Source of the DNA: Tanypteryx hageni
Lineage: Eukaryota > Arthropoda > Insecta > Odonata > Petaluridae
Length of the DNA stretch: 64,000 nucleotides
Direction: 5' to 3'
NCBI GenBank assembly: GCA_028673005.1
Contig: CM054115.1
Location: 189,823,548 to 189,887,547, forward strand
Shown here: positions 21,691-34,654 of the stretch, piece by piece
Numbering within the stretch: position 1 is the stretch's first letter
How the letters are laid out: each line of letters starts with the position of its first letter
The notes under the pieces: model-generated
The model's database searches: none
What the model saw: only the letters and a program-made list of their open reading frames with translations
What the model was told of the DNA's origin: nothing
Position numbers and translations under genes: made by a program

Positions 21691-24440
21691 AACTCGTTCA
21701 TTATGTTGTATTTTTCATAACAAACAAAAACTTCCGATTGCTCAGTTTAGATCTATACTGCAACATTCCTTTCGAAATGCGAGAATAGTGTAGAATCGAG
21801 GTTAGCAAACAGAATTTGGTAATTTTCAAAAAAATATTTGTTATTTAATGGGGATCTTAAAAATTACACCCCTTTTAACATCGTTTCAGCCATCACACGT
21901 CAATTTATTCGTGAAACTTGCGTAGTAATCTGCTGTGCTTCTCATTTTATTCTGCAGTTTTGGAGAGCATATGTAATTTTCCCCTTTCTAATTAATAGCA
22001 AATTTGTAGGCGGTCTTTTCGAGGAATGAGGGCCTACGCAAACATTTTGAAATTTCTACAGGAAGAGTGGAGATGTAAATATCACCGATCGATGTTTTAT
22101 TATGTTTTTCATTTTTCTCCTAACTTTTATTTATGTAATTCGACGTGATATGTATAGTTGAATTAGAAATTTTATAGCTTTAAAGTTTACAGATGATTGA
22201 ATTAGATGAAGCTTACTTATGGAAAGTTAGTACCTCGAAGAGAAAGTATTTAAAAATTCGCATTAGACTACTATGAAACTTAAAATGAATAAATTGTCAC
22301 TGTTTTAGAGAGTGAATTAAAAATACTCATACCTAACTTCTTTTCTCCTCGGAATCAATTTAAATGCGCGATATTTCCTCAACTGATGTTGCTGTGCAAC
22401 GAAAAATGGCAGTCTAAGTTATTGAGTGAAATATTGTAATGATTTTTGTTTCTGTTTATATGTTTATACCTTGATATAAATCTTTGCCAATAAAAATTCA
22501 AATCATTATAAGCGTTTGGCTTTGTGATCTTTAAAGAAGAGTTAGGCGGTACTGACCTTTCAGAAAACGACAGTATTTGAATTTAATTGTTTATTGAACC
22601 TAATAGGAATCTATGTCTTTGCAAAGTGCAATGAAGTAGTTTCAGTTAGGCAAGCATGTTTGAATGTTCTAAAAATATTATTATTCTCCGTTAAAGGCAC
22701 AAAACTGTTTCGCCAGTGCGCCATCAGCAAATCTTCGGAGAAAAGCAGTTGTTAGTTCTATGAACCAATTATTGCTATAAAGCTTAAATGGTAAATCATA
22801 GGTTATTCGTTAAATTATAAATTTAAGTTAAACTACATAGTTAAAAATAGGTTAACCAAGCCGTTTTTTTAAATTTCTTTTGACCCTATGCACCCACTAT
22901 GCAGTGTTATTTTATCGGGAAAACTGTTTCTATTGCGCAGTTTACACGGTGGAAGTTTTTTCTATCCATTTAAGAGGAGGAAATGCGAGGATTTTTTAAA
23001 ATGGATGGCGCCCTTTTAAAGAAAAACACGCAACGACGTGTTAAGAGTGCCTTTGGAGAAGTGACGGCCTTTGACTCGCTTGCACACAATTACATAATCG
23101 CAGCACAACGAACAGTTCGCGAGTAAATTCAAATTTATCCTCTCCGCTAGGGTAATGACCTCACGAATAAGTGTGAAGCGATTCATTTTTTGTATTCCCA
23201 GAAGGATGGAGCGAGAGAAATTCATAGTCAGCTTTTTAGACGCCTCTGCTTGCGAATTGATGCTTGCGCATAACGCTTAACGGATGGTATGTTCGCGTGA
23301 CAATGTTAGTCATTTCACGCCACACGCAACTGTGGACCTGAATGACTTTGGACTGAGAATATATTCGAAGCCTTTGTTAATTCAAATGTTTCTTCGAGTC
23401 ATAGACACTTGTTTGGTCCATGAAGACAAACCTTGCTCGTCAGCATATTCAGTCGGAGTGTTCTATCGAGGAAGAGGTTGAGAACTCTTGAGTCCCGAAT
23501 TTACTGGAAGGTCATCAGTTGCACCGTGTTAATGGTTGGATGACCACGGGAACTGTGTGAATAGTTATTAGTTAAAATTTCATAATTGTTACATAATTTT
23601 GCCATTGTAAATCGTTTGAATAATTCAATGTATATCCAGTACGTTTCGAACGCATTTCTTAAATATTCAGATAGTATATGATAGCCATTGGATGTATTTG
23701 TTTAAAAATGAGTAGCCTAACCAAACAGATGTTAGTTAACGAAACGCTTAAAGATTCATTCTGGGGCATATGCAAGACCTGTCCAAGGCGTGTGCCACCG
23801 CACACGGGTGGAGGCTTCTGAGGAGCGGTTTTCGGGTCGTTACTACATGTATTCCTCTTATATATACTTAAATTTGTGCTTTAAAGCTAAACAATGGTCC
23901 TAAGATTAATGATCGCGTATATGGGATAACGCATAAATCGAACACGTGTGAATCGAGAAATATCTGCATTTGGTTAAGTTAGAAGAAGGTGCGGCCAAAT
24001 TTTGCTTCGCACACCCCCGTAAAAGCCTAATTACCGACCCTGACCATATGTATTTAAAAGAGTAAACCTATTGTGATAAAGAAAGTTATCTCGATAGATA
24101 TTGATGGTGGCGATGTTATAAAAAGTGTGCATTTCTCACAAGATGGAAACTCGATTTCAGCGTTTCTTTGGACTTATGCAATGTGCTTCGATTCACTTGC
24201 AGAGTTATCAAATTTTGCCGAGTGGCATTTGCTCCCTCGCAACATTTACATACGCAAGTGGTGCCGGAGTTGTGGTAGTTTTGGTAAAATTCCTTTATCC
24301 TATTGATATAGGACACGGATTTTAAATTGGCAAATGATCTTTTGTTACGTATTAATTTATTTAATCGAATGACAAAACATTTTCTTCCATTTTGAAATGA
24401 GATTCCACCTTAAAGTTAGTTTGGTGCAGCAGAGCGTCGG
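21691..24440 (+). other. ena: ena intron 1, nothing recognised
   Basis: CpG-containing, AT-rich intronic DNA without exon or element signatures. Confidence 0.45.
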
Positions 24441-24557
24441 GGGCGGGAGGATCGTCAAGGGGGGCTTCGGCTCCCTTCCTCCGGAGGTGTAGATGGAGTG
24501 TCCCGTGGGAGGACAGGCCGATCGAGGGATGTGCAAGGCAAGAAGATGTGCTGCTTC

Positions 24558-25190
24558 TCACACCCTCTTATCTCCCTTCACTCTCCCTCCACTCTCCCTC
24601 CCTCCAATCTCCCTCCACTCTCCCTCCACTCTCCCTCCACTCTCCCTCCACTCTCCCTCTCTCCCCCCACTCTCCCTCTCTCCCCCTCCCTCTTCCTCCA
24701 ATCTCCCTCTCTCTCCCTCCCTCCACTCTCCTCTCTCTTCCTCCACTCTCCTCTCTCTCTCCCTCCACTCTCCCTCTCTCTCTCTTCCTCCACTCTCCCT
24801 CTCTCTCTCTCTCTCCCTCTCTCTCTCCCTCCACTCTCCCTCTCTCTCTCTCCCTCCACTCTCCCTCTCTCTCTCCCTCCACTCTCCCTCTCTCCCTCCA
24901 CTCTCCCTCTCTCTCCCTCCACTCTCCCTCTCTCCCTCCACTCTCCCTCTCTCTCTCTTCCTCCACTCTCCCTCTCTCTCTCTTCCTCCACTCTCCCTCT
25001 CTCCCTCCACTCTCCCTCTCTCTTCCTCCACTCTCCCTCTCTCTCTCTTCCTCCACTCTCCCTCTCTCTCTCTTCCTCCACTCTCCCTCTCTCTCTCTTC
25101 CTCCACTCTCCCTCTCTCCCTCCACTCTCCCTCTCTCCCTCCACTCTCTCTCTCCCTCCCTTTCTCCCTCTTTCTCTCCCTTCACTCTTT
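24558..25190. repeat. Large polypyrimidine tandem array (CTCTCCCTCCA type)
   Basis: About 630 bp of nearly pure C/T on the + strand built from CTCTCCCTCCACTCTCCCTC-like units with variable CT runs. All three frames on both strands stay open because of composition; none is a gene. Confidence 0.97.
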
Positions 25191-25654
25191 CCGCTCGGGC
25201 TGTCTTTGTTCCTCTGTCCCTCAACTTGGGTTTCCTCCTGCCCGCGTCTCACCTGACGCCCTTTAGGATTGCATGGCACGTCTTTGCTGCCGGTGACCGC
25301 CTGGCACGTTTTTACAATCGGAAAGGATATTTTTTGCCATTTATATTATTATTGGCGTAGTTGGGCGCAATATCAACAAATATTGTATATCTGTTAGTAT
25401 GAGTAGTTTTAGAAACGGGTTTAGGGATCTTTTTATTTTTTACCGCGCGTTTGATTTTTGAGGCTATTTAAGATAAGATGTTATAGTGTCGATTGGACAT
25501 ATAATCCTTCCTAGTTCCTAGGAGCAAGTTTCACTGTTGTTTCTTGAAATTCGAACTTATCTTAACATCCCGCACCCGTGATAATCACAGGTAAAAACGC
25601 ATTATTCTTCGGATCTAAGAACCGGCTTCAAAAATTAGGTGCGCTAGACTAGAG

Positions 25655-26108
25655 GTGCCCAACCTACGCCTCACGGGCCGAATGCGGCCCGCTATGCAAT
25701 TTCATGTGATTCACGTCCAGTATTTCAGTCTTCAAAACGTTTTTCATTTTTCTATTGATATACCAACCATATATGTTTTAACTAGAAAAATCTGCTAAAA
25801 TATCTAGCATTAAATTGGGACCCCTTAGTAAATATTTTCCAATTCAAATAATTTCTCCTTAATGTTAGTTTGGCCCTTTTTCAAAGGTACTTCTAAGATT
25901 GAATTCCAATTTCTAATATTGAAACGTTAACGCTGAAAATCTAATTTTAGATTTATTTTCACTCGTATGGTGCCTAGGAATCTCGGGTAACTTCGCATTT
26001 TACTTTAATCCAGTCCACTGAAGCATTGGTAATTTCCAATGCGGCCCACTGAAGGATTCACTGCGACCAATGCGGCCCACCATGCAGAAAAGGTTGCCTA
26101 TCCCTCCT
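25655..26108. mobile_element. hAT-type MITE with GCGGCCC-rich ends
   Basis: The left end contains AGAGGTGCCCAACCT and GGCCGAATGCGGCCCGC; the right end contains AATGCGGCCCACCATGC and AGGTTGCCTATCCCTCCTG. The ends are roughly inverted (GCCCAACCT/AGGTTGCC). I could not identify a convincing 8 bp duplication. Confidence 0.6.
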
Positions 26109-27309
26109 GTAAACCTATAACAAAAAGTCGAGGATTATAAATTTGTAGTAATGTATTGATGTAAGAGTCGTGCGGTTTTTAAATCTTGCGGGTGATTAAT
26201 CTACCGAAGATGTATTTTAAAATATTTTGGAATAAAATGGGAGAAAATGTTAGACGACCTTGTGACCGGGATTTTTCGAGACCTGATTGTTGGGTATATA
26301 ACAATAGTCCTCTCCAAAAACAGCATTAGTTGAATAGCAATGCCGCTCTTTGTTTCGCATTGTATTTTCTGAAATATTTTGATCGTATTAATTTGTGTTA
26401 CGCAATACCTTATACGGATAGTAAAATTGACTTATCAACTAAACCCTCAAATATCACTCTTTTAGCGAAGTTTATCTTATTTATTTTTATTATAATTTTT
26501 ATCAAGTGGGTTTGAGGTAATATTCTTGAGCTAAACGACAGTTCTCTTTGTGTTATAGTTGCAATTTTTCCGCCTATTTTATTCCTTGTAAATTTTGATA
26601 TGAAACAAAACACCAATTCTTTTATCTTCCAACTAATTAAACTCGACACTTGACTTTTTAAACTTGGTGATAAAGTATGAAATCGATTCTGATGCCATTT
26701 TTGTGTTATCGCGTAATTATTTGCATACGAATACATGAGATTACCGTGAAAGATGGAGTCTTCGTTCATTTACTTGTAAAAAGTTATTAAATCCTTTGTT
26801 TTCCGCGCCACTCATCCTTAAGCAGAAGTCATTTTAAATTTAATGAAATATTTTTCATTTAATTTTCAGCTAATGCCAATTGTCCGGTATTGTTATATTA
26901 CCGAAATTTAATCTTTACTACTAAAAGTTTATGAAAGATTTACTTAGTTCAAGGGAAACGTTAAAATCAATTGAAAATATTATAATGGAAGCTTTGATTA
27001 AAAAATATATAATAGCGAAAGTTAATTATTGTTTGCGAATTGCGCTTTGAGTGAATAAAATCTGGGGAAAAGAAAGACGTGCAAACATGTTTAATAACAA
27101 TCTATGCCTATGTGCTAGTTATTGTCTTAATAATTTCATGTGAATTACTTTCGAATTCAATGAGAAAGTTTAATAGGTAATATAATTGTCGAGGAAACAG
27201 CAACACCTTTACCGAAATTTGTATACCATGTATATTATTTATATTTAAAATAAGCTGTGACTCGTATATTTTATCACCAAGGTTTTTAATGCCATCATAG
27301 CATTTTTGG

Positions 27310-27312
<3 letters not shown>
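26109..27312 (+). other. ena: ena intron 1, nothing recognised
   Basis: AT-rich intronic DNA without supported features. Confidence 0.45.

Positions 27313-27370
<58 letters not shown>
27313..27370. repeat. (TA)n microsatellite
   Basis: About 58 bp of uninterrupted TA repeats. Confidence 0.97.
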
Positions 27371-27374
<4 letters not shown>

Positions 27375-27544
27375 TTATGAGCGGGCCAGTGGACTGAAAT
27401 CATATTTGATACAGTCCCGTCCTATTGGAGAATTTCGTCGATGTCGATAATGCGTGAGAAACGTCGCACAATATGCACCTTCATGAAAGCAAATGAATCG
27501 TTGTAATCCTTGCAATCAAATTCGGTTATGAATTATCTTGTGCG

Positions 27545-27838
27545 GTGGTTAGCCTGGCATTTGTGCTGTTGATTCACAGTTCGACCAGCCCTCCAGACTA
27601 CCTGGCAGCTGGCGGTCTCCTGCCCCAAGAAGTCCGCAAAAGGTACCGGCGAAGAGGAGCAAGGAAGTTCCCTCTCTTCTCATTCATTCTTCCCAACATT
27701 TTTCTATTTTATATGTTGTTGCGTATGCCATATCTCGGTTTAGTCACGTTTTGCAATACTTTTGGACGTGTTAGATATAGTGCGCTAACGTGTTTTCCCA
27801 ATCCATTTAGACTATTTTTGAATCGCCTGAGAGAGTGA
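27545..27838 (+). other. Unsupported candidate exon or small ORF
   Basis: A GC-richer island within AT-rich intron 1. It encodes a frame starting MVSLAFVLLIHSSTSPPDYL and then a basic stretch VRKRYRRRGARK. A TTCACAG acceptor-like site (27576-27582) and an AAAAG|GTACCG donor-like site bracket about 60 bp, and an AATAAA lies at about 27903. I recognise no family; it could be an alternative ena exon, a small gene or chance. Confidence 0.2.
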
Positions 27839-27904
27839 TGGAGAAAGTGGTATGAAGGGGACAGGTGTGGCCCAGCCCTGGTTACGGAGCTGACCCGTAA
27901 AGCA

Positions 27905-30900
27905 ATAAAGAGCGTTGATTAGCCTCCTTATATTATGCATCTTTATTTGTAATAATCTGTAAAGTAAGGAAAATGAAATTATAATCTGAAAGGGTCGCTT
28001 TCCACTTTAGCGTTAATGGATTTTTTCATCAGTTTCTTTATTTCCCTAGTGAGTAAACTCGATATTCGGCATCTTGCTTTGAAAACCAATTGTTTGGAAC
28101 TCGCTTGTTCTACCTTTAACGTAAAATTGTTTTTAAAATTTTTGCGATGAACTTAAACAATTTAGGCTAGTTGGCTAAAGCCATTTTCTCCTCACTCTTT
28201 CAATTTTCTGGTTGCATGGTCTTGTGAATTGCTCATCTCGATGCATTCGCCTTATTGCTATAAATATTCTGATTTTGTTCGGTGATTTTAGTCATTTTTT
28301 TCTCTTGTGGGCTGTTTTTAGCTATTTTGGCGCGTGTATGTTTGTGTGTGTATGTATTTGTGTATGACTGTTAGGAAACATCCCCATCTGCTGGACTATC
28401 TCTTTTCACACGCTTTCTCAGTTTGTGACAATAGCGCTTCCCACAATGCAAGCCGCGTTTTTCGCTTTCAAGTTTTTGATGTTTATCGCTGGAGTGCCTA
28501 CAACACACTATAATACCAATTCCAAGCTGAGCAAAAATGCGTTCAAGGTGGTTTAATAGTGGTTCTTTCTCGAAAAATAATGACTCAATTTGCGCGTGTG
28601 AACTTTAGGAGAGAGTAAAAAGTGTTGAATGACTAACGAGAGATATACAATCCTAACTGTGGAACTATAAAACTTCCTGAAATAAGTTGCGAAACGGCAC
28701 GTCAGAAGTGGTGAAGAAATGAGCAATGAAATATAAAGGAAAGCGTTAAGCATAGGCAAGAGTTAATGGCGGATGCGTGATTAGAGATCGTTAATGAATT
28801 TGAAACGAGATTTTTTTGTTGTGTTGACTTTTGATGGTCTCTCTAAGGAGGTAATAGGAAAACATTTGGCGCGGGAGTAATTGCTGGATATGTTTTAAGA
28901 GAAGGGTTTTGATGCGAATGAAAAAATTGAGAAAAAAGGGGAATTTCAGGAAAAATTGATTTGTTTGCTACCTATTGCGAACGCCATGGCTTACGCTTTT
29001 ATTTTAATATAAGCATCTCTTTGTAAAACCGGTCTTTTTTAAATTGTGAAAATAAATCTATAGACCACAATTATTAGCGCGCAACATTTTGTGATTGTGA
29101 TTATCTTGTATAAGATGCCCGCGTCGAATTCATTAGATCCCACTACTTTTACATTCATTACATTACTTGTAAGTACTCTTTAATTAAATATACAAGTGAC
29201 GACGTTTTGGAAAGCAGTAAACGTTGGCTTATGACCATATTATTAGTGCAGATAAAGGTGCTTATCTCAAATCATTCGCGACGCGGACACCAGTGAGAAA
29301 AATTCGCGTTAAGTTTCTTAAAGAGTTGTATTGGAGAAAAAAGTGATAGGAAGAAGAATAACGTCCAGAGAAAGGTTTTTCAGTCAGAAACTGTCCGATT
29401 CTGCAATAGGCTAGAAAAAAATACGTAATGTTACCCGCCCAAGGTTTAAGAATCGCAAGAGCAGATTCTCCTGTGGTAGTTGTACGGTATTTCCACATTT
29501 GAAGCTTATTAAGTCCTTTTACGACGGCCATGCAAGGAAAAACTTCCTTCTTTGGTCATTGCACAAAAAATATCTTCAAGATATGCAGAGAATTCGCTTT
29601 TCGTAATTAGCTCTTACCTGCTATTATTTTGTTGTATTTACGAGTCTTCTCGTCGTAAAATTTCAAAATTCTTGATAATTGGGAAATATGTTTTATCATA
29701 GAGGCAAATAAAGCACTATGTTACATAATTAACATTACCCCAACGCTTCATCGATGCATTTTTTTAGCGCTATGCAACTGCTGGGGTTTGAATTTGTGAA
29801 CCATTAACTGAAGTTGTTTGATATAGTAGGGAGACGATGCTACATAGCCGTAGATGATTTTGTCAAACAAGAGCGCGGATTTCAAGTCGGCAGCGTCTTA
29901 TAGTGCGTGAGTTAATTGAGAAGAAATGTTATAGAAAGCGTGTACGTCCTTGCGAGTGTTTTGATGTGGAATGTCACGATTTAGTGCTCTTCGTAGGCAC
30001 GTTAACACCTTGCCTCTGGGCCCTATCCCACCCCCCTCCTAATTCCTCAACCCTTACATCCCCTCCCACGCATCCACGCTCTCTCGGTGTCCTTAGACCG
30101 CTCATTTACATATCCGGTCTCTCTTCCGTGTCCGAAGCCTCTTCCTCTTTTATGACGGGGTAGATGGCCTCCCTCTGGGCGTGGTCTTAAGCTGTTCGTT
30201 TCCTCCCTCGTCTGGTGAATTATGAAGATTTTAGGTGATACTTAGCCTGATTTTGGGTAATAATGGATTTTCCGATTCGGTACGTTAGCGAAGTAAATAG
30301 CATGCTGCGACGTTGGCCTATGTATAAGGGACATTGGTTATGCATCTCTTGCAGCCAAGAAATTGATGAGCGTACGTACTGCCCTGATAGCTTCCAGATC
30401 GGTACCAGGCTTTGTATTGATGCTGGACCAGGCTGAGAGTGTGTCCGGTATTTTTATTTTGAAACCTCGGGTGCGGGCTCCACAATCCAATATGTAAACT
30501 TAGGGATTAGAGTTGGAAAAGTTACCTGCTTTCGAGTAGTTGTGTTGCACATATTATGGATGAAATTCAAATCCCTACTATTATTGAATTTTTAAAATAG
30601 TGCGTTATTTCCATAATATATTTACCAAATTTCTTGTTGTCTCCTATATCTTTGTTTTGTTGTTTTTCGCGTTATACACATTTTCGGTTGATGAAAATAA
30701 AAAGACTTCCACAAGCTTATCGGAATTAACATGGTATTATTATATCAGAAGCCCAAATATGACTAGTAAATTTGAATTATTTGTCCTTTAGTTATTACCG
30801 AATTTTCAAGTATTTCATAGATATTTCGAAGAAGAGGAAGACTCGTTAAATGTTGGTAATTCCAATTGATAAAGATTCTTTTACCGAAAAAACTGTCGAA

Positions 30901-32900
30901 TACACTCTTTAAGTTTAATTACTTACTTATCATTAACTTAGGGCACCCAGACCTGTTGAAATCTAATTGACAATAGACATGAGGAAAATCAACGTTCTTG
31001 AAGGGTAAGGCAGAATTCGAAATCGTATTGAGAGGCCGGTCAACCTCTGAATCAGATCTTAAGTGTGGGAATATTGTTTCTAATTTAACATTGTTTCCAA
31101 TGGTAGTATTTCTGAACAGAATTCTTATCTGGTTAAACGACTTTCCGGATAAGTTTTATCGGTGTTGTGTTTCTTAAAAAGGTGTTAACATTGAAAGACA
31201 TTAGGACCTCGCGCAATACGTTATCAGAAAGAGGATTAGTCTTAAAGAAAAGCTTGATGTCGTCACTTTCATTTCTCGTAAGGGATGTTAAAAGCTAGCG
31301 TGAAGCACGAGCACTCTCTCGCCATGTAGTATGCGAAGTTTTCCGTAGAAATTCCATGTTGGTACTTATTATAGATGGTTTCAGCGGATTGCGCATCAAC
31401 AGCATCAAGAAGGAAGATATTGTTACATAACTTATTGGAACACTTTCATATCTTTTGTAATGACATTTCTGTTGTTATCGATTGGAAATCGCAATCACCG
31501 ATTTTATGTAAGGAATTAAAGATCGTTTGTATCATTTTTGAACTTCTTCAAAAATCTGAAGCGAAATTTGGGAAGCGTCTCTTTCTGTTAGTGTGAAAAT
31601 AAAATCAGTAGGAGGTTTATTGTGTTATTAACACCTTGGATTAGATCAATTTCACTGGAAGTAATTAACCAATTAGAGTCGGCGAGGAGAGACCTTTCTG
31701 CAAAATACCGAAGACATTATTTATGCCTGTTGACTTTGTTCTGAGGATGTCCTACCTTTAACGCCTTGAATTTTAAGTCGTCTTTTGAACTGTGATAGCG
31801 TCACCTCTCTCTCTCTCTCTCTCTCTTTGGTTTGGTATATTATTTACGAAGCGAGTACTTATATTATACCCCTCGACTATTAGAACTGAAGCGCTAAATT
31901 TTATCTTTGATGTGCTCATCCCCAGCAACGTAATTAAATTTATTCAGAATATTCTGCAGAAAGATACTTTCAAGGTACCGCTTTAAATGGAGAAAATCTC
32001 GGAATTGAAACTGGGTTAGTTTTGCAGGAGTCCTTTTGAAAACGCGAAAGACCGTATTCTGAGAACACAAGATTAGCGTTTTTCTGTTTATGACGACGTA
32101 AAAAGCGAAAAGAAGAAGTCTAAAAATAGCTATTCCTGTCTTATGCGTTTTTAAGCAGAAAACTATGAAGAATCGTATTTTAAAAATTATACTTGATACA
32201 ACAGCGGCAAAATAGTAGATCCAATGCAAGCTTTGTTTATTTTACCATCGCCATTTTATTTTAACATTTTCAAAAATTGATGCCATTTTATGAAATAAAC
32301 ACGGCGACTTATAAATCGTTTTACCACGTTGCGTGTTTTTTTTAACACGGCAAATATATTTAGATGCTCAAGAAAAATATGCCAAGGAAATTATTTTATC
32401 AACATTTACCTCCTGCCGCCTTCTGAGTTTTCACTTATCAGAGAGCTTTCTAAGCTAATACGAATATACGCTCTGGAAATTTTAAATCTTCTATCGTTTA
32501 ATTTAACATTGCGCCAAAGGGTGAATTTTAATATTTACCTTTTAAACTCTTCACGAATTTTGCGTTAAAATTACAGCCGTTCCGAATTTTTTTCCCGTAT
32601 GATATTCCATCGTAGCATCTTTCCAGACAATGTTTTTGGTATTCCGATACAAATTTAAGACACTATTTTTTTTAAAGGATGATATTCCGATCGCAAGGCC
32701 CAAATCAGCGCTGTAAGCCCCACAGCCGTTCCTCCTCGTGTCGTGTCGTCCTTCAAGTGACGCGTACAAGAGGCTTTCAATGAAGGAGACTGGCCATGTA
32801 AAGCAATGGGCGTGCGCGCGCCACTAGTTGAGTAGTACCAGTCTCGATTGCGGTTTACACGCTATCATTCCAGTCGGCTATCCGCGCCGCCCGATTCATT
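27905..32900 (+). other. ena: ena intron 1, nothing coding recognised
   Basis: CpG-containing intronic DNA (31 CpG in 29701-30300 by hand). A short (CT)n tract lies at 31806-31827. No element termini or exons recognised. Confidence 0.45.
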
Positions 32901-32904
32901 GTCC

Positions 32905-33320
32905 TCGTCCTCTCTTTCCATCTCCTTCTCTCTCCATCTCCTCCTCTCTCCATCTCCTCCTCTCTCCATCTCCTCCTCTCTCCATCTCCTCCTCTTCTCC
33001 CTGCTCGCCGCCGTGCCGCCGTCTATTGAGGGTGCTCTCTTTATATCTCTCGCGCGCTTGTAAAAAACGTGCTGCGTTACATCCCAGACGCTCGTTGTTA
33101 TTCCCTCTGTTATTCCTTCGTTTATCTCGTTGATGCTCGTGAGCCTTCCTTCGCCCTCCCCTCTCCCTCCCTCTACTCCCCCTCTCCTCCCCCGGCCGCC
33201 CCCGCCACTTTTCCATCCGCCCTTCCCCTCATCTCCCTCCTTCCCTCGCTCTCATTCTCCGTAGCCCTCCTGTGCGTTCTATTTCCTCTTCCCTTAACCC
33301 TTCCCTCTCTCCCAATGCAT
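32905..33320. repeat. Polypyrimidine-rich tracts
   Basis: TCTCCATCTCCTCC repeats at about 32925-33000 and further C/T-rich stretches to 33320, pyrimidine on the + strand. Confidence 0.85.
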
Positions 33321-33772
33321 TATTTTCTCGGGCTCCGGCCAGCGCCACCTTTCATTTAGCATTTAATCGATTCTAATAACCGTTTTGATTAATTATAAAG
33401 CGTGAATGATCGTATATAGCATTCGTTTCATCCATTTTCGGGCTCGTCCCAGCAAAGGTCACAGGAAAATTTGCGTTTCTGCGAGTTCCGGTGGCGTAAT
33501 CTTTTTGATTCCACTCGGAGCCTTTTACTTCAGCTTGTTTTCGCGTGGATTTTGACATCTAGGCAGATATAGGAAGATGCAAATATGTTTCTCTCGGAGG
33601 CTACTCTTCCGAGCGCTCATAATGGCTCTTTTCACGCTTGTATTTATTATTGTCCTTTCCGCCGAACACGCTCCCCTGTGTCCTTCGTGGGTGCTATGCG
33701 GTCATTTCTCTTTCTACTTAAGAAAATAACGTCCCTTTCGTGTGGACCGCTTACTTACTTTCAATTCCCGGC

Positions 33773-33980
33773 AAAGGCATCCCTCGCATAGTGACGCCTT
33801 GCGTAGCGACGTTTCGAGGTTACGACGCCGTGACCCGGTTTCGCTTAACGACGTGCCTAATTCGCGGTTACGAAGCTAGCGCCAATTTTCCCGCCTGTCA
33901 CTCGCGGTAATCTGCTTGATTCGCATAACAACTTTGTCGTGAAACGAGTTAACGGCGTTGTGCGAGGGGTGCTTGTGCAT
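33773..33980. mobile_element. Tigger/pogo-like MITE, very CpG-rich
   Basis: The left end AGGCATCCCTCGCATAGTGA and the inverted right end AAGCACCCCTCGCACAACGC resemble Tigger-type termini. The ~200 bp body retains many CpGs. TA duplications are not clear. Confidence 0.55.
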
Positions 33981-34654
33981 AGCGTATGAACTTGGAGTGC
34001 GTACCACATTGCTATAGTATTGAGATTGTCTCTCGCTATCAAGCGTAATGTAAACACATCCTGTTTGTCTTTCAACTATGAAAGCTATCCGGCTGGAATT
34101 CTTTTGCAGGACTCAGAGGATTCCGTGCAATAGTTCGCTTGCGAATTTATATCGTGTTGCCAAATAAATTGATGCAATTATTTCAGCGTTAGTTTAATTA
34201 TTAGGATTTAGTATCTAATTTTGTAAGCCGGGCCTTAAATTCGTTTGGATGCAGAGAATATGCTTATGCATATGAAATCACTTATAATGTTTACATGAAA
34301 TGTAAATTTGTTTTATTTTAGCCATTACAGTCAACGATCCCGGAATCACTCGGCTTTTATTTATAATTTTTTGTTCTCTATATTTTAACGAGCCTCCGTG
34401 AAGTACAAAAAAAGAAGGCCACAATTTTACCGAGTATGAAAGTGGGCGTTAAAGAACACATACATATTTGACAATATAAATATATCTACCCACTTAAGAT
34501 TTTAGCCGACACCAATATACCATTTATATACGTATTCTCGTTTTGATAGAACCTTTACAGCGTCAATGTAGTTACGTTTTTGTGGAAAGTTTATAATGTT
34601 ATAATTGCGGAGTTTTTCAAATCTCGAATTTTATTAAACAATGTGGTAAATCTT

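Noticed and set aside
24493..25360. Long overlapping ORFs of 180-270 codons on both strands, Ser/Pro/Leu-rich or Arg/Glu/Gly-rich
   Set aside because: Pure consequence of the C/T repeat lacking stop codons in any frame; no family motif and all frames are open at once.
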